From positions 62,001 to 126,000 of the forward strand of contig NZ_JAULSA010000012.1 in the NCBI RefSeq assembly GCF_030518235.1: a stretch of 64,000 bases of DNA, in the 5' to 3' direction. The position numbers were made by a program, and so were the translations under genes. This stretch comes from Saccharibacillus sp. CPCC 101409 (GTDB lineage: Bacteria; Bacillota; Bacilli; Paenibacillales; Paenibacillaceae). The notes under the pieces are model-generated. The model was not told the DNA's origin. It ran no database searches and saw only the letters and a list, made by a program, of their open reading frames with translations. Positions 35,953 to 45,285 of this stretch are shown here, piece by piece (position 1 is the stretch's first letter; each line of letters opens with the position of its first letter).

Positions 35953-36087
35953 TGTCCGTCCTCCTTTGATCGTAAACGAAAAAAGACCGTTTTCTATTCG
36001 CGTCCAAAATTCCACGCCATGTACACACCGACTACACACCGCTTTTTTATACTTGGATCATACCAAACAAACGGGAGGCAATCTATC

Positions 36088-36570
36088 ATGAACAAAACAT
36101 CCAAATTTCTGATCGGCGTTACACTCGCAGGCACCGCAGTTGTCGGTTCTTCCTGGGCGGCTCCGGCCGATACCGCTTCCGCGGCGTCGCAGAGCGCAAG
36201 CGCGTCCGCTTCGCAAACGGCGCAGAAGAACAACCCTTATTACACGGCCGGAATCGACGATCCCGCGGAATTCCACACTTTTTTCGTCAAACTTCAGCAG
36301 GCCGTTGCCAAAAACAATAAGAAAGCCGTTGCTTCGATGGTCAGCTATCCGCTTAACGTCAACACGGGAGGCAAAACGTATAAATTCGCCACGCCGGCGC
36401 GCTTTATCGCCAAATACGATTCGATCATGACGCCGGAAGTGAAAAAGACGCTCGGTTATGCGATCGAGGACGATCTGTTCGTCAACTGGAAAGGCGTGTC
36501 GGTCGGCGACGGAACGCTGTGGATCGGCAAGCTGGACGGCAAACTCGGCGTATACGGAATCAATAAGTAA
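36088..36570 (+). CDS. Small secreted protein of unknown function
   Basis: 160 residues from the ATG at 36088 behind GGGAGGCAATCTATC. A signal peptide (FLIGVTLAGTAVVGSSWAAPADTASA) is followed by an Ala/Ser/Gln-rich linker. The globular part contains DPAEFHTFFVKLQQAVAKNN, MVSYPLNVNTGG and VNWKGVSVGDGTLWIG, compatible with an NTF2-like fold. Function unknown. Confidence 0.75.
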   Translation: MNKTSKFLIGVTLAGTAVVGSSWAAPADTASAASQSASASASQTAQKNNPYYTAGIDDPAEFHTFFVKLQQAVAKNNKKAVASMVSYPLNVNTGGKTYKFATPARFIAKYDSIMTPEVKKTLGYAIEDDLFVNWKGVSVGDGTLWIGKLDGKLGVYGINK

Positions 36571-36654
36571 TTCACCGTCTTTGACAGCCTCGACGCTCTC
36601 CGGTTAGCATGGAAGAGGACGTTGAATCCGGAGAAGATACGGAGTGCATATTTA

Positions 36655-37347
36655 ATGAAGAGAACGATTCTGCTGGTCGAAGACGATGTGCTGATGCGCG
36701 AATTTATGACCGATTATTTTAAAAAAGACAGTTGGAACGTACTGGAAGCGGGCGACGGACGCGAAGCGCTGGAGCTGTTCGAGCTGCACGAGATCGACCT
36801 GATCGTGCTCGATATCATGATGCCGGAGATCGACGGATGGTCGGTCTGCCGGCGCGTGCGCAAGAAATCCGGCGTGCCGATTATCATCATCACGGCGAGA
36901 GCGGACGACGACGATCAGATCATGGGTTTCGAGCTGGGCGCGGACGAATACGTTACCAAGCCATTCAGCCCGAAAGTGCTGGTCGCCCGCGCCGCGGCGC
37001 TGCTCAAACGGGCGGAAGGCACGCTCGGGCGCGAAGAAGATGTGCTGTCGTACGGCGGGATAACGATTAACAAACGGGCTTATACCGTAGAGGTCGACGG
37101 AGAATCCGTCGGCCTGTCGCCGAAAGAATACGATCTGCTGCTTCTGCTGACCCGGCATACCGGCGCGGTGCTCGAGCGGGACGAGATTCTGAACGCGGTG
37201 TGGGGCATCGATTATTTCGGCGATCCGCGCGCGGTCGATACGCATATCAAGAAGCTGCGCGCCAAGCTGGGCGGGGAAGGGCGGCATATCCGAACCGTCA
37301 TCGGAACGGGATATAAATTCGAGGTCGAGAAACGAGAGTTGGAGTAG
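36655..37347 (+). CDS. OmpR-family response regulator
   Basis: 230 residues from the ATG at 36655. Receiver domain with the acidic pair Glu9/Asp10, phospho-acceptor Asp53 (IVLDIMMPE) and Lys in YVTKPFSP; C-terminal winged helix (SPKEYDLLLLLTRHTG ... RAVDTHIKKLRAKLG ... GTGYKFE). It is followed 2 bases later by its histidine kinase gene. It regulates transcription when phosphorylated, probably including its own operon and the lipoprotein. Confidence 0.95.
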   Translation: MKRTILLVEDDVLMREFMTDYFKKDSWNVLEAGDGREALELFELHEIDLIVLDIMMPEIDGWSVCRRVRKKSGVPIIIITARADDDDQIMGFELGADEYVTKPFSPKVLVARAAALLKRAEGTLGREEDVLSYGGITINKRAYTVEVDGESVGLSPKEYDLLLLLTRHTGAVLERDEILNAVWGIDYFGDPRAVDTHIKKLRAKLGGEGRHIRTVIGTGYKFEVEKRELE

Positions 37348-37349
37348 AG

Positions 37350-39125
37350 ATGAAAAAGGCAGGCATTGTACTGAAGCTGTTTCTCGTTACCTCGCTCGTC
37401 ATGCTGGGCATTCTGACTCTGATCCTGCTGGCTCAGAGTCTTTTCTTCGAACGCTTTTACCGGACGGTGAAAGTAAACGATCTGGTACGGCATATGCAGA
37501 CCTTCGGCCAGGAATATACCGAAGTCCGGACCGATCCGGTGTCTTCCGCGCGGGTGTTGGGACGATTCGCCAATGAGAACGGAGCGGCGCTGGCGATCCT
37601 GAACGATAACATGGAACGCCGCAGCTTCGATCCGTATTTCATCACCCTGCAAAGCGAAGGCCGGAGCGTTACGCTGCTGCTGTCTTCGGAAGGTACAGCG
37701 GCCGCGGACGTGCCTTCGGGTCTGCAAACCGGCGACCCGCTGACGGCGGACGGTATATATATGGATGAAAAAGATACCCTGATGCAGCCCGTTACGCTCC
37801 AGCCGGAGACGGAAAAGCCGGAGCAGGGACTCACCCGCGTGCAGGGGGAGATAACGGAGATGGTACTGCCGGAGAATCAGGCGATCAATCCGTTCTACAC
37901 GCAGACGCGGCTCGACGAAGCGCTTCGGGATTGGCGCGCGGAGCAAACCGGCACCGGGGATGTTTCTGCCGGGACGGCTGCACTGCGCGGAGAATGGACC
38001 GACAAATGGAGCGGCGTCGTGTATGCGCGGGTGATCGTGCCGCTGCAAAAACCCGACGGACAAACAATCGGCTACGCGTTCGCGCTGTCTTCGCTCCAGC
38101 CGCTCGGCGAAGCGACCGTTATGCTCCGGCGGTATTTCCTCTATCTGGCGCCGGCCGCGGCCGGCGTCCTGCTGCTGCTTTCGTTTGTTTACTCGCGGCT
38201 GCTGTCCCGGCCGCTGGTGCGTCTCAGCCGCACCTCGGCGCGCATGGCCGCGCTGGATTTCACGCCCGACGAAGGGCGTGCGATCCGTTCGCGCGACGAA
38301 TTCGGGGAACTGTCCCGCAATCTCGATGCGCTCGGCCATAATCTGGACGCCGCGCTGCGCGGGCTGTCCGAAGCCAATACCGGACTTGCGCGGCAGATGG
38401 AAGAAAAAGTCCGCGCGGAAGAACTGCGCAAAGAGCTGATCGCCAATATTTCGCATGAACTGAAAACGCCGCTCGGGATTGTCAAAGGCTTCGCCGAAGG
38501 ACTTCAGGACGATGTGGCCGCGGACAAAAGAGAACGTTATTTGCAGTTGATCGTCGGCGAGACCGACCGGATGAACGCCCTGATCCTGGATATGCTCCAG
38601 TTGTCCCGGTTCGAAGCGAAAGCGATCAAATTGAAGCCCGAGGCGGTCGATATCGCCGGTCATGTCCGCTCGCTGCTGGACTCTTTTGCGGCCCAATTGG
38701 AAGCCCGGAATCTGAGCGCGGGCATACAGGGAGAGCAAAAACTGCTCGCGATTGCCGACCCGCGGCGAATCGATCAGGTGCTGCTCAATCTGCTGAGCAA
38801 CGCCGTGCGTCACGCCGGCGAAGGCGGAGAGATTCTCATTACGCTGAATCGGATCGGACAGGGAACCGCGGAGATCATTGTGGAAAACGACGGCCCGCCT
38901 ATTCCGGAAAACGAGCTGGAGCGGATCTGGGAGCAGTTCTATCGGGCGGAGCGTTCGCGCGACCGCAAATCTGGCGGCACCGGGCTGGGGCTGGCGATCG
39001 TGCGCCATATCCTGGAGCTGCACGGCAGTGAATACGGCGCGGCCAATACAGAGAAAGGCGTTGCTTTCCGCTTCACGCTGCGGGAAGCGGCGTCCGATAA
39101 CGGGGAGAGAAAAGACAATGAATAA
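37350..39125 (+). CDS. Two-component sensor histidine kinase
   Basis: 591 residues. Transmembrane helix 1 is at about residues 7-30, followed by an extracytoplasmic sensor of about 220 residues, helix 2 (FLYLAPAAAGVLLLLSFVYS), HAMP, HisKA with His369 (ANISHELKTPLG), then HATPase_c with the N box NLLSNAVRHA and G boxes GTGLGLAIVRH. It overlaps the following lipoprotein gene by 8 bases. The stimulus is unknown; coupling to a lipoprotein suggests envelope sensing. Confidence 0.95.
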   Translation: MKKAGIVLKLFLVTSLVMLGILTLILLAQSLFFERFYRTVKVNDLVRHMQTFGQEYTEVRTDPVSSARVLGRFANENGAALAILNDNMERRSFDPYFITLQSEGRSVTLLLSSEGTAAADVPSGLQTGDPLTADGIYMDEKDTLMQPVTLQPETEKPEQGLTRVQGEITEMVLPENQAINPFYTQTRLDEALRDWRAEQTGTGDVSAGTAALRGEWTDKWSGVVYARVIVPLQKPDGQTIGYAFALSSLQPLGEATVMLRRYFLYLAPAAAGVLLLLSFVYSRLLSRPLVRLSRTSARMAALDFTPDEGRAIRSRDEFGELSRNLDALGHNLDAALRGLSEANTGLARQMEEKVRAEELRKELIANISHELKTPLGIVKGFAEGLQDDVAADKRERYLQLIVGETDRMNALILDMLQLSRFEAKAIKLKPEAVDIAGHVRSLLDSFAAQLEARNLSAGIQGEQKLLAIADPRRIDQVLLNLLSNAVRHAGEGGEILITLNRIGQGTAEIIVENDGPPIPENELERIWEQFYRAERSRDRKSGGTGLGLAIVRHILELHGSEYGAANTEKGVAFRFTLREAASDNGERKDNE

Positions 39126-39654
39126 ACGAGTACTGCCGGCGGTCTGCGCTCTGCTGGTTGCTTTGCTGCTGAGTGCCTGCGGCGAAAACCATAAAAGCGA
39201 AACCGGTTTTTCCGAACAAGAAAACACAGCCGAAGAAAGCGCCGATTCCGTTCAGCCGCCAACAAAGCCCGACTCCGAAACGATGCCGGGGGATGCCGAA
39301 GACGAAGCGGCGGGCGGCGAACCGGAAGATACCGAGATCCTGATCGTAATCGATCAGACCGAAATGCCGATCGAGAGCGGCGGTTTCAATTTTTCCGTAA
39401 AACGCAGACCCGAAGGCTATGCGCTGCAAACGATGCAGTGGAAAGGGGACGGCGAGCCGATCGTCAGCACTTTTCAGGAAGCGGCCGAGAAAGGCGCGAC
39501 CGGCGGAGACGGCTTCTATATCAGCGGGGACGGTCAATTTTCCGGCTTTCTGTATCCCAACTCCAGAAAAGGCGAGCGGGGCGAGGTGTCCTTTGTATTC
39601 GTCAACGACGAAGGAGAAGAGTTGAGCTGGAAAAAGAAGATTACGCTTCAATAA
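39118..39654 (+). CDS. Lipoprotein of unknown function, linked to the two-component system
   Basis: 178 residues. The signal peptide ends in LSAC, a lipobox. A Glu/Asp/Pro-rich linker (about residues 25-70) leads to a small beta domain (ILIVIDQTEMPIES; GFYISGDGQFSGFLYPN; VSFVFVNDEGEELSWKK). The start overlaps the kinase stop by 8 bases, so the three genes form one operon and the lipoprotein may tune the sensor. Confidence 0.82.
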   Translation: MNKRVLPAVCALLVALLLSACGENHKSETGFSEQENTAEESADSVQPPTKPDSETMPGDAEDEAAGGEPEDTEILIVIDQTEMPIESGGFNFSVKRRPEGYALQTMQWKGDGEPIVSTFQEAAEKGATGGDGFYISGDGQFSGFLYPNSRKGERGEVSFVFVNDEGEELSWKKKITLQ

Positions 39655-39714
39655 CGAGCGGAAGAAACAAGCGGGAACGATTCTGGGAATTCGGTTTTTA
39701 GAAGTTTTTGTTTT

Positions 39715-39742
39715 AGTTTACGTCATTTTTATTATGTAAACC
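39715..39742 (-). repeat. dif-like recombination site c (inverted)
   Basis: Plus strand reads arm AGTTTACGTCA, spacer TTTTTA, arm TTATGTAAACC. It is in the opposite orientation to sites a, b, d and e, and in the canonical dif orientation. Both arms resemble the XerD arm, so the site is nearly palindromic. It lies between convergent genes. Confidence 0.6.
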
Positions 39743-39824
39743 AAGAAAGCGTCGTTCCGAAATGGAGCGGCGCTTTCTTGGTTTCGATTGTAAATACCGG
39801 CAAGCGGACAGGGATTTCGAGCGG

Positions 39825-41048
39825 CTATTCTTTTACCGGAGCGGGCTTTTTGATCGCCGATATTTTTCCGGCCGTCTGCACCAGAAAGTGGGTGTCCGCA
39901 TCCAGCGTCAGGTTGAAAAAATTCGAGGTGAATGTGCTTGAAGCGGCGATTTTATTCGTTTGGCGGTTGATCAGGTAAACCTGCTTGGTCATAAGCGCGA
40001 CGGCGATATAATCTTTGCTCGGTGTGACTTGGTAGATCGGCGTAGGGAAGCTGAGCGTGCTTTCGGGCTTGGCACCGCTGGGCGCTCCTAGCGGAATGCG
40101 CGCCAGCCCCCATTGCCTTTTCTGATAATCGATCAGGTAACTGATATAGAATTTACCGTCGTAATACGCTGCCGAGCTTCCGCCTTCTTCGCCATACCCC
40201 TTTTCATGCGGGATATAGCGGAAGGTTTCGATGGCTTTGGCATTGCTGAGATCGATCTTGTCGATATTCAGCCGGTATTCTTCATCTTCCGTGGCAAAAA
40301 CTTTAGCGTAAGCATAACCGTCCTGCACCGTCACGATTTCTTGATAGATCGACTTTGTGCTCCAGAGCCTTTTGCCGGTCTGCGCATCGAAAGCGTACAG
40401 CTGCTTGGGTTTGCTTCCCGCCAGGTAAGGGTCCAGCATGACTTGAACAGCCAGAACGGTATTGCCGCCGCCTTCTTGAAGCCGGTAGCCGTACGTTTTG
40501 CCGGCGGGCGTTTTCCATTTGAGCGTTCCCGTCGCCGTATCGAAAGCGCTCAGATTCCCGGAATCGCCGACTATCAGCAGGCCGCTTTGCAGCCCGATAT
40601 TGTAGGCGCTATACATGCCGTTTTTCCCGTTGAGAGAAGCCGCCGATTTCCAGATCCGCTTTCCGGTAGACGGATTGAGTTTGTAGGCATACCCCTGCAC
40701 ATCGACAAAATAAACGCCGGAGCCGTCCGCGATCGGAGCGGCTCCCGGTTCGGCCGCGCAGCTCCAGAGCGCTTTGCCGGTTTTCACATCGGCAGCGGTC
40801 AGCGTTTGCCCGAGTTTGTAGAAGACGCGGCCGTTTGCATACGTGCCGATCTCCGGTCCGGCTCCGTACTCGATCTTGCGCACGGTCTTTTCCCAATCGG
40901 GTTTCAGATAGACCGATTTGGCGGTAACGGAAGACTGCTCGGCCAGAACCCGCTGCGCGCCTCCGGCCGCCGGAAGCAGCAGGGAAACCGCCAGAACGGC
41001 TGCGGCCAATTTACGGATCGAAGATCCGGTTTGTTTGATAATCGACAT
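39825..41048 (-). CDS. Exported PQQ-like beta-propeller protein 1
   Basis: 407 residues, ATG behind TTAGGAGGGGTATTAA, with a signal peptide (LAAAVLAVSLLLPAAGGAQRVLA). At least four tryptophan-docking repeats: DVKTGKALWSC, NPSTGKRIWKS, DTATGTLKWKT, DAQTGKRLWST. The fold is the BamB/PQQ-type propeller, used for protein binding or scaffolding; PQQ-dependent dehydrogenase residues are not evident. It is one of three paralogues in this block (also 42247 and 43651). Confidence 0.88.
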   Translation of the reverse strand: MSIIKQTGSSIRKLAAAVLAVSLLLPAAGGAQRVLAEQSSVTAKSVYLKPDWEKTVRKIEYGAGPEIGTYANGRVFYKLGQTLTAADVKTGKALWSCAAEPGAAPIADGSGVYFVDVQGYAYKLNPSTGKRIWKSAASLNGKNGMYSAYNIGLQSGLLIVGDSGNLSAFDTATGTLKWKTPAGKTYGYRLQEGGGNTVLAVQVMLDPYLAGSKPKQLYAFDAQTGKRLWSTKSIYQEIVTVQDGYAYAKVFATEDEEYRLNIDKIDLSNAKAIETFRYIPHEKGYGEEGGSSAAYYDGKFYISYLIDYQKRQWGLARIPLGAPSGAKPESTLSFPTPIYQVTPSKDYIAVALMTKQVYLINRQTNKIAASSTFTSNFFNLTLDADTHFLVQTAGKISAIKKPAPVKE

Positions 41049-41137
41049 TTAATACCCCTCCTAAAAATAGGAATCAATATGAATATCTGTACAGTGTTTG
41101 GACGCTTTGCTCCGATCAATAGTTGCATAAACGCGTA

Positions 41138-41174
41138 GAAAAACGCCGGCTCCGATACGGAGCCGACGTTTTGA
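41138..41174 (-). terminator. Intrinsic terminator of the alpha/beta hydrolase gene
   Basis: AAAACGcCGGCTCCG pairs with CGGAGCCGaCGTTTT; A and T runs on both sides. Confidence 0.85.
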
Positions 41175-41194
41175 TTGGTACTTCAGAAGCGGAT

Positions 41195-42142
41195 TTAAGC
41201 TTTCAGCCACGCATTCGCCAGCAGCATCGCGCCCTGCTTGGCATTGGTTTCCGCCAGCGCGTTCAGCATGACGAAGTCGTGAATAATGCCCTGGAACCGC
41301 GCCGCGGTCACCGGAACGCCGGCTTCGCGCAGCTTGTTGGCGTACGCTTCGCCTTCGTCGCGCAGCACGTCGGCTTCGCCCGTAATAACCAGCGCTTCCG
41401 GAAGATCTTTGAGCTGTTCGGTCGTCGCGCGCAGCGGGGAAGCGGTAATCTGGGCACGCTCCTGCGGATCGGTCGTGTACTGATCCCAGAACCACTGCAT
41501 GCCTTTCTTCATCAGGAAGTAGCCTTCCGCGAATTGGTTGTATGATTCCGTCTCGAACGCGGCGTCCGTTACCGGATAGAACAGCAGCTGCTTGGCGATC
41601 TTCGGTCCTTTGCGTTCTTTGGCCATCAGGGTAATCGCCGCGGTCATATTGCCGCCGACGCTGTCGCCGCCCACGTACAATTTGGACGTATCGAAACGGT
41701 TGGCCGCGCCTTCGCTGCTTATCCATTCCAGCGCCGCATAGATTTCTTCGATCGCGACGGGGTATTTATTTTCCGGAGACAGACTGTAGTTCGGGAACAC
41801 GACCGCGACTTCGGCGCCGACCGCCAATTCGCGAATAAGCCGGTCGTGGGTATGCGCGTTGCCGAATACCCAGCCCGCTCCGTGGATATAGATCAGGACA
41901 GGAAGAGGGCCGGTCGCGCCTTTGGGACGCAGGATGCGCACCGAGACTTCGCCGCTCGGGCCGCCCGGTATCGTCCGGTCTTCGATGTCTACGTCGGGCT
42001 TGGCGATCTCGCCGGATTGAACCTGATCGACCGTTTCGCGGCCTTTTTCCGGTCCGAGATCGAACAAATAGGGCGGGTTGGCATTATCGTCGGCAAATTT
42101 CTGTGCGGCGGGTTCGAGCACTACCTTTTTGGCTTCGGTCAA
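41195..42142 (-). CDS. Alpha/beta hydrolase of the hormone-sensitive lipase family
   Basis: About 315 residues; the TTG at 42142 fits AAAGGA 11 bases upstream, while a TTG three codons earlier lies too close to it. The HSL-type oxyanion motif is HGAGWVFG, the nucleophile elbow GDSVGG, and the C-terminal acid and His are in ITGEADVLRDEG and GIIHDFVML. It hydrolyses esters of small acids in the cytoplasm. It sits between propeller genes 1 and 3, with dif-like site d directly upstream. Confidence 0.9.
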   Translation of the reverse strand: MTEAKKVVLEPAAQKFADDNANPPYLFDLGPEKGRETVDQVQSGEIAKPDVDIEDRTIPGGPSGEVSVRILRPKGATGPLPVLIYIHGAGWVFGNAHTHDRLIRELAVGAEVAVVFPNYSLSPENKYPVAIEEIYAALEWISSEGAANRFDTSKLYVGGDSVGGNMTAAITLMAKERKGPKIAKQLLFYPVTDAAFETESYNQFAEGYFLMKKGMQWFWDQYTTDPQERAQITASPLRATTEQLKDLPEALVITGEADVLRDEGEAYANKLREAGVPVTAARFQGIIHDFVMLNALAETNAKQGAMLLANAWLKA

Positions 42143-42224
42143 CGGGATCAATTCCTTTCGAAAGTGAATTTATTCCAGCTTTTATTTAAACCAAAAATTG
42201 GATTTGAAATCATCCGCACAATTT

Positions 42225-42252
42225 TGTTTACATAATTAAAATTACGTCACTC
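42225..42252 (+). repeat. dif-like recombination site d
   Basis: Arm TGTTTACATAA, spacer TTAAAA, arm TTACGTCACTC. It overlaps the last codons and stop of propeller gene 3 (stop at 42247-42249) and lies upstream of the alpha/beta hydrolase gene. Confidence 0.58.
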
Positions 42253-43611
42253 TCCTATTTGAAATGCTTCTATTTTTGTTTCGGTTCGAATAAAGAGCAT
42301 ACCTTCGGAAAAGAACGGATGCGTGAAAAGGTCCAACTCTGTGTCAAATCGGCCGATCGGAGCTCCCGTTTTTAGATTGAACAGATATCCGCCTCCGCCG
42401 TTAAGTCCCGCAAAGACGTATTGACCTTCGACTTTGACGCCGGTCGTTTCCACGGAGGCGGGCAGACGGCCGAACGAGACGGTCTTGTCGTCCGAAGCGC
42501 GAAGGGCGGTAAGAACGCCGTTTTTTTGAAAGAAAAACCATCCCTCTTCCAATCCCGAAACCAGATTCCCGTATTCCGCGTAGCTCTTGATCGTTTCGGG
42601 CGAGGTGCTGCCGCGCAGGTAACGGGTCAGTCTGTTATCCACGTTCCTGCTGTCCAATTCCCCTTCGACGCCGTAGGCAAACTTCCCTGTCAGGTAACCC
42701 TGCAAATCGACGGATAACCGAGCATCCTGCAGCAGACCGTATTTTTCCGTTTCGACAATCCTGCCGGTCTTGGGGTCGAGCAGGGCCAGCCGGAATTGGT
42801 AACCGCGAAAAGGCTTCTCCCTGTAAAACAAGCGCATTGCCTGCTCTGTGACTTCCCGAAGCACAAGGTTGCCGTTATCCGTTCCGATCTTATTATAGAA
42901 CCCGGTTAGGCTCCATCGTATTTTTCCGGTATCCGGATCAAGACCGAAGAACCGGGTCTGCATATTGTCGACCGAACTCGCGACGACCAGCGTGTCGGAA
43001 TACTGCCCGATCACATCGCTTGCATACATGCGAAGCCGGGAGTTTTTCCATATCCGTTTACCGCTGGACGGGTTGTAGGCCGATACGCCGCCGTCTTCGT
43101 TCAGCACCAGCAGCAGCCCTCCCACGGAATGAATATGCGCGCCGAGTACATTCGGGAGCTTTACTGCCGAAACTTTCCAATGTATTCGGCCGCTGACGGC
43201 ATCCGCCTTCACTAATTGACCGGCCTTGTTGATAAAAGAAACGGTATTGGAAGTTACGACTTCCGGCGCTCCGGCCTCTTTGATCGACCATTTGATTTTG
43301 CCCGTCCGTATATCGGCCGCATGCAACGTTTGCTGGCGATCGGTGTAGTACGTCAAACCGTTTGAAACGGGAAGGAGTGCCGAACGTTCGCTGCCGGCGG
43401 TATCCGCCTGCCATACCGGCTGGAGTTTCCGGGGCGGTTTTACATCTGCGGAAGCGGCCGGGGAAGCTTGACCGACCTGCGCAGCCTGGACGCTCGTACG
43501 CTGCGGAGCCGCTGGCGTCAGAAGCGATTCCGCTCTTACCCAACCCGGCGCGCCTGAAGAAAATAAGGCTGCGGCAAGTATGCACATGGCTCCCTGCTGA
43601 ATTTTATTCAT
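42247..43611 (-). CDS. Exported PQQ-like beta-propeller protein 3
   Basis: 454 residues, ATG behind AAAGGAGCCTGATATTCC, with a signal peptide. Repeats include DIRTGKIKWSIKEAG, DAVSGRIHWKV, NPSSGKRIWKN, DPDTGKIRWSL and NLKTGAPIGRF. It is homologous along its length to the propellers at 39825 and 43651. Its 3' end runs into dif-like site d, which could mean the end of the gene was formed at a recombination junction. Confidence 0.85.
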   Translation of the reverse strand: MNKIQQGAMCILAAALFSSGAPGWVRAESLLTPAAPQRTSVQAAQVGQASPAASADVKPPRKLQPVWQADTAGSERSALLPVSNGLTYYTDRQQTLHAADIRTGKIKWSIKEAGAPEVVTSNTVSFINKAGQLVKADAVSGRIHWKVSAVKLPNVLGAHIHSVGGLLLVLNEDGGVSAYNPSSGKRIWKNSRLRMYASDVIGQYSDTLVVASSVDNMQTRFFGLDPDTGKIRWSLTGFYNKIGTDNGNLVLREVTEQAMRLFYREKPFRGYQFRLALLDPKTGRIVETEKYGLLQDARLSVDLQGYLTGKFAYGVEGELDSRNVDNRLTRYLRGSTSPETIKSYAEYGNLVSGLEEGWFFFQKNGVLTALRASDDKTVSFGRLPASVETTGVKVEGQYVFAGLNGGGGYLFNLKTGAPIGRFDTELDLFTHPFFSEGMLFIRTETKIEAFQIGE

Positions 43612-43650
43612 GGAATATCAGGCTCCTTTTGTCCTTTTTGATTCATTAAA

Positions 43651-45000
43651 CTATTGAGCTTTATCTGTTAAGGCGGAAGGACGCTTAACGGCGATCAGTT
43701 TATTTTCCGCCTGCACAATCACGGTATCGTCCGAGAACAGCGTTTCTCCGTACACCCGGCCGCCCGTATCGATCCGTCCGAGCGTTTTGGCCGACGGGAT
43801 ATCGATCAGGTAGAACAGGCCGTCGCTAAGTCCGGTGTAAATGCCCGTACCGTGCAGATCGAGCCGTGAAACCGGGTTGTGGATCTCCGGGTAAGAGGTG
43901 CTCGCCTGACCGGCAAATTTCATATAAGAAAGCTGAAGGCCGCGTTGGAAAAAGAACCGATCCATATAAGGTCCCGCCAGCAGATCGCCATGATCTTCGT
44001 AAGCGACCGGCTTCTGCGTTTTCGGGTCTTTATCCAGCTCGTACCGGTACAGAATACTCGAATATCCCTGAAGCACATTCGGGATATATTTTTGCATGGA
44101 AACGTAGATATATTTGCCGTCGATAATGACTTGATCCGCCTGCTGGTACATGCCGTCCTGCACCTGGGCAAAAGAATAGGAAGCCGCTTTTTTACCCGTT
44201 TTGACGGATACTTTATCCACGATCGCGGCGTAATCCTGATTGGCCCACATCGAATTGTCTCTGAGATACAGATAGCCGCCGCGCTGTTCCAGCAAGGGAG
44301 CGTAGCTGCCGCCCAGCGCCCACAGCTGTTTGCCCGTTTTGATATCGTATCCGATATATTGGTCGACCATGATCGCTCCGCTGACAACAGAAGACGCGAC
44401 CAGCACGCCGTCATACGTTCCGTAGACCGTACCCCCTTCCACGGCTTCCGTCGACTGCTTCCACAACCGTTTGCCGGTTGCCGTATCGTAAGCGTGCAGG
44501 GTCTCGGTACTGCCGACGATCAGCTTGCCGCCGGACAAAGCCAGGTTGTACGTCCCGTACCGGGCTGTAATTCCGGTCTTGGTTTTCCAAAGTACGCCGC
44601 CTGTTTTGGCATTAAGACCCACCAGGCTGCCGGAGTTATCGATGAAATAGATCGTTCCGCTGCCGACAACCATTTCCGAGCCCAATTTGGCGTTCACGCT
44701 CCACTTCTGGCGTCCGGTCGAAGCTTCGACGGCGAACAGCTTGCCTTTGGCCGGATAGAAAACAAGACCGTCGGCGGTTTGCGCATAGAAGGTATCCAAA
44801 CGCTGCGCGCCGCCGATATCGGCGGTTTTGGTCCACAGCGGCTTGAGCACCGGCGTCGAATCGCTCGAAGTCAGGCTGAATCCTCCGTTATAAGAAGTCA
44901 CCGGGCCGGCATGAGCGGAGGGCAGAGCGGAGAAACCGAGAATGGAAGACAGCAGCAGGGCGAAAGATGTTTTGGCAAAGCTTAGCGAACGTTTTTTCAT
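43651..45000 (-). CDS. Exported PQQ-like beta-propeller protein 2
   Basis: 449 residues from the ATG at 45000 behind AGGAGGCTTTTTG. Signal peptide (FALLLSSILGFSALPSAHA). Propeller repeats: EASTGRQKWSV, NAKTGGVLWKT, DTATGKRLWKQ, DIKTGKQLWAL. It is separated by 39 bases from the downstream paralogue, so the two are probably cotranscribed from a promoter near 45.05 kb, where dif-like site e lies. Confidence 0.88.
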   Translation of the reverse strand: MKKRSLSFAKTSFALLLSSILGFSALPSAHAGPVTSYNGGFSLTSSDSTPVLKPLWTKTADIGGAQRLDTFYAQTADGLVFYPAKGKLFAVEASTGRQKWSVNAKLGSEMVVGSGTIYFIDNSGSLVGLNAKTGGVLWKTKTGITARYGTYNLALSGGKLIVGSTETLHAYDTATGKRLWKQSTEAVEGGTVYGTYDGVLVASSVVSGAIMVDQYIGYDIKTGKQLWALGGSYAPLLEQRGGYLYLRDNSMWANQDYAAIVDKVSVKTGKKAASYSFAQVQDGMYQQADQVIIDGKYIYVSMQKYIPNVLQGYSSILYRYELDKDPKTQKPVAYEDHGDLLAGPYMDRFFFQRGLQLSYMKFAGQASTSYPEIHNPVSRLDLHGTGIYTGLSDGLFYLIDIPSAKTLGRIDTGGRVYGETLFSDDTVIVQAENKLIAVKRPSALTDKAQ

Positions 45001-45044
45001 CAAAAAGCCTCCTGTTCGTTAGAATAGCCTTCAATCGCTTTTTA

Positions 45045-45072
45045 AGTTTACATAATAAATAATATGTCTCTA
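45045..45072 (+). repeat. dif-like recombination site e
   Basis: Arm AGTTTACATAA, spacer TAAATA, arm ATATGTCTCTA. It ends one base before the stop codon of the 23-residue peptide gene and lies 214 bases from the tyrosine recombinase start. Confidence 0.6.
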
Positions 45073-45144
45073 TCAGAAAAAGATATCCAGAAAACTGATC
45101 AGGATTTGCTGCAGCCACGACCAGGGACCGGGTTGATAGACCAT
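45073..45144 (-). CDS. Short hydrophobic peptide, 23 residues
   Basis: The frame starts at ATG 45144 behind an excellent site (AAGGAGGTGTCGAACG) and reads MVYQPGPWSWLQQI, then LISFLDIFF, and stops with TGA. The peptide is Trp/Phe/Ile-rich and could form one amphipathic helix, like small membrane-active peptides or type I toxins. No related peptide is recognised. The strength of the ribosome binding site in a gap without other genes is the main support. Confidence 0.5.
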   Translation of the reverse strand: MVYQPGPWSWLQQILISFLDIFF

Positions 45145-45285
45145 CGTTCGACACCTCCTTATTTTTGCGCGATCGAAGCTTGCGCCGCGCCGCCGCGTCG
45201 TTCACAATACTAATAGAACGGAGCCGGGGAAGACTTCCTCGCTTTTTTACCCAAAAATTTTCATTAAAGAAGGACGAAACGATCC

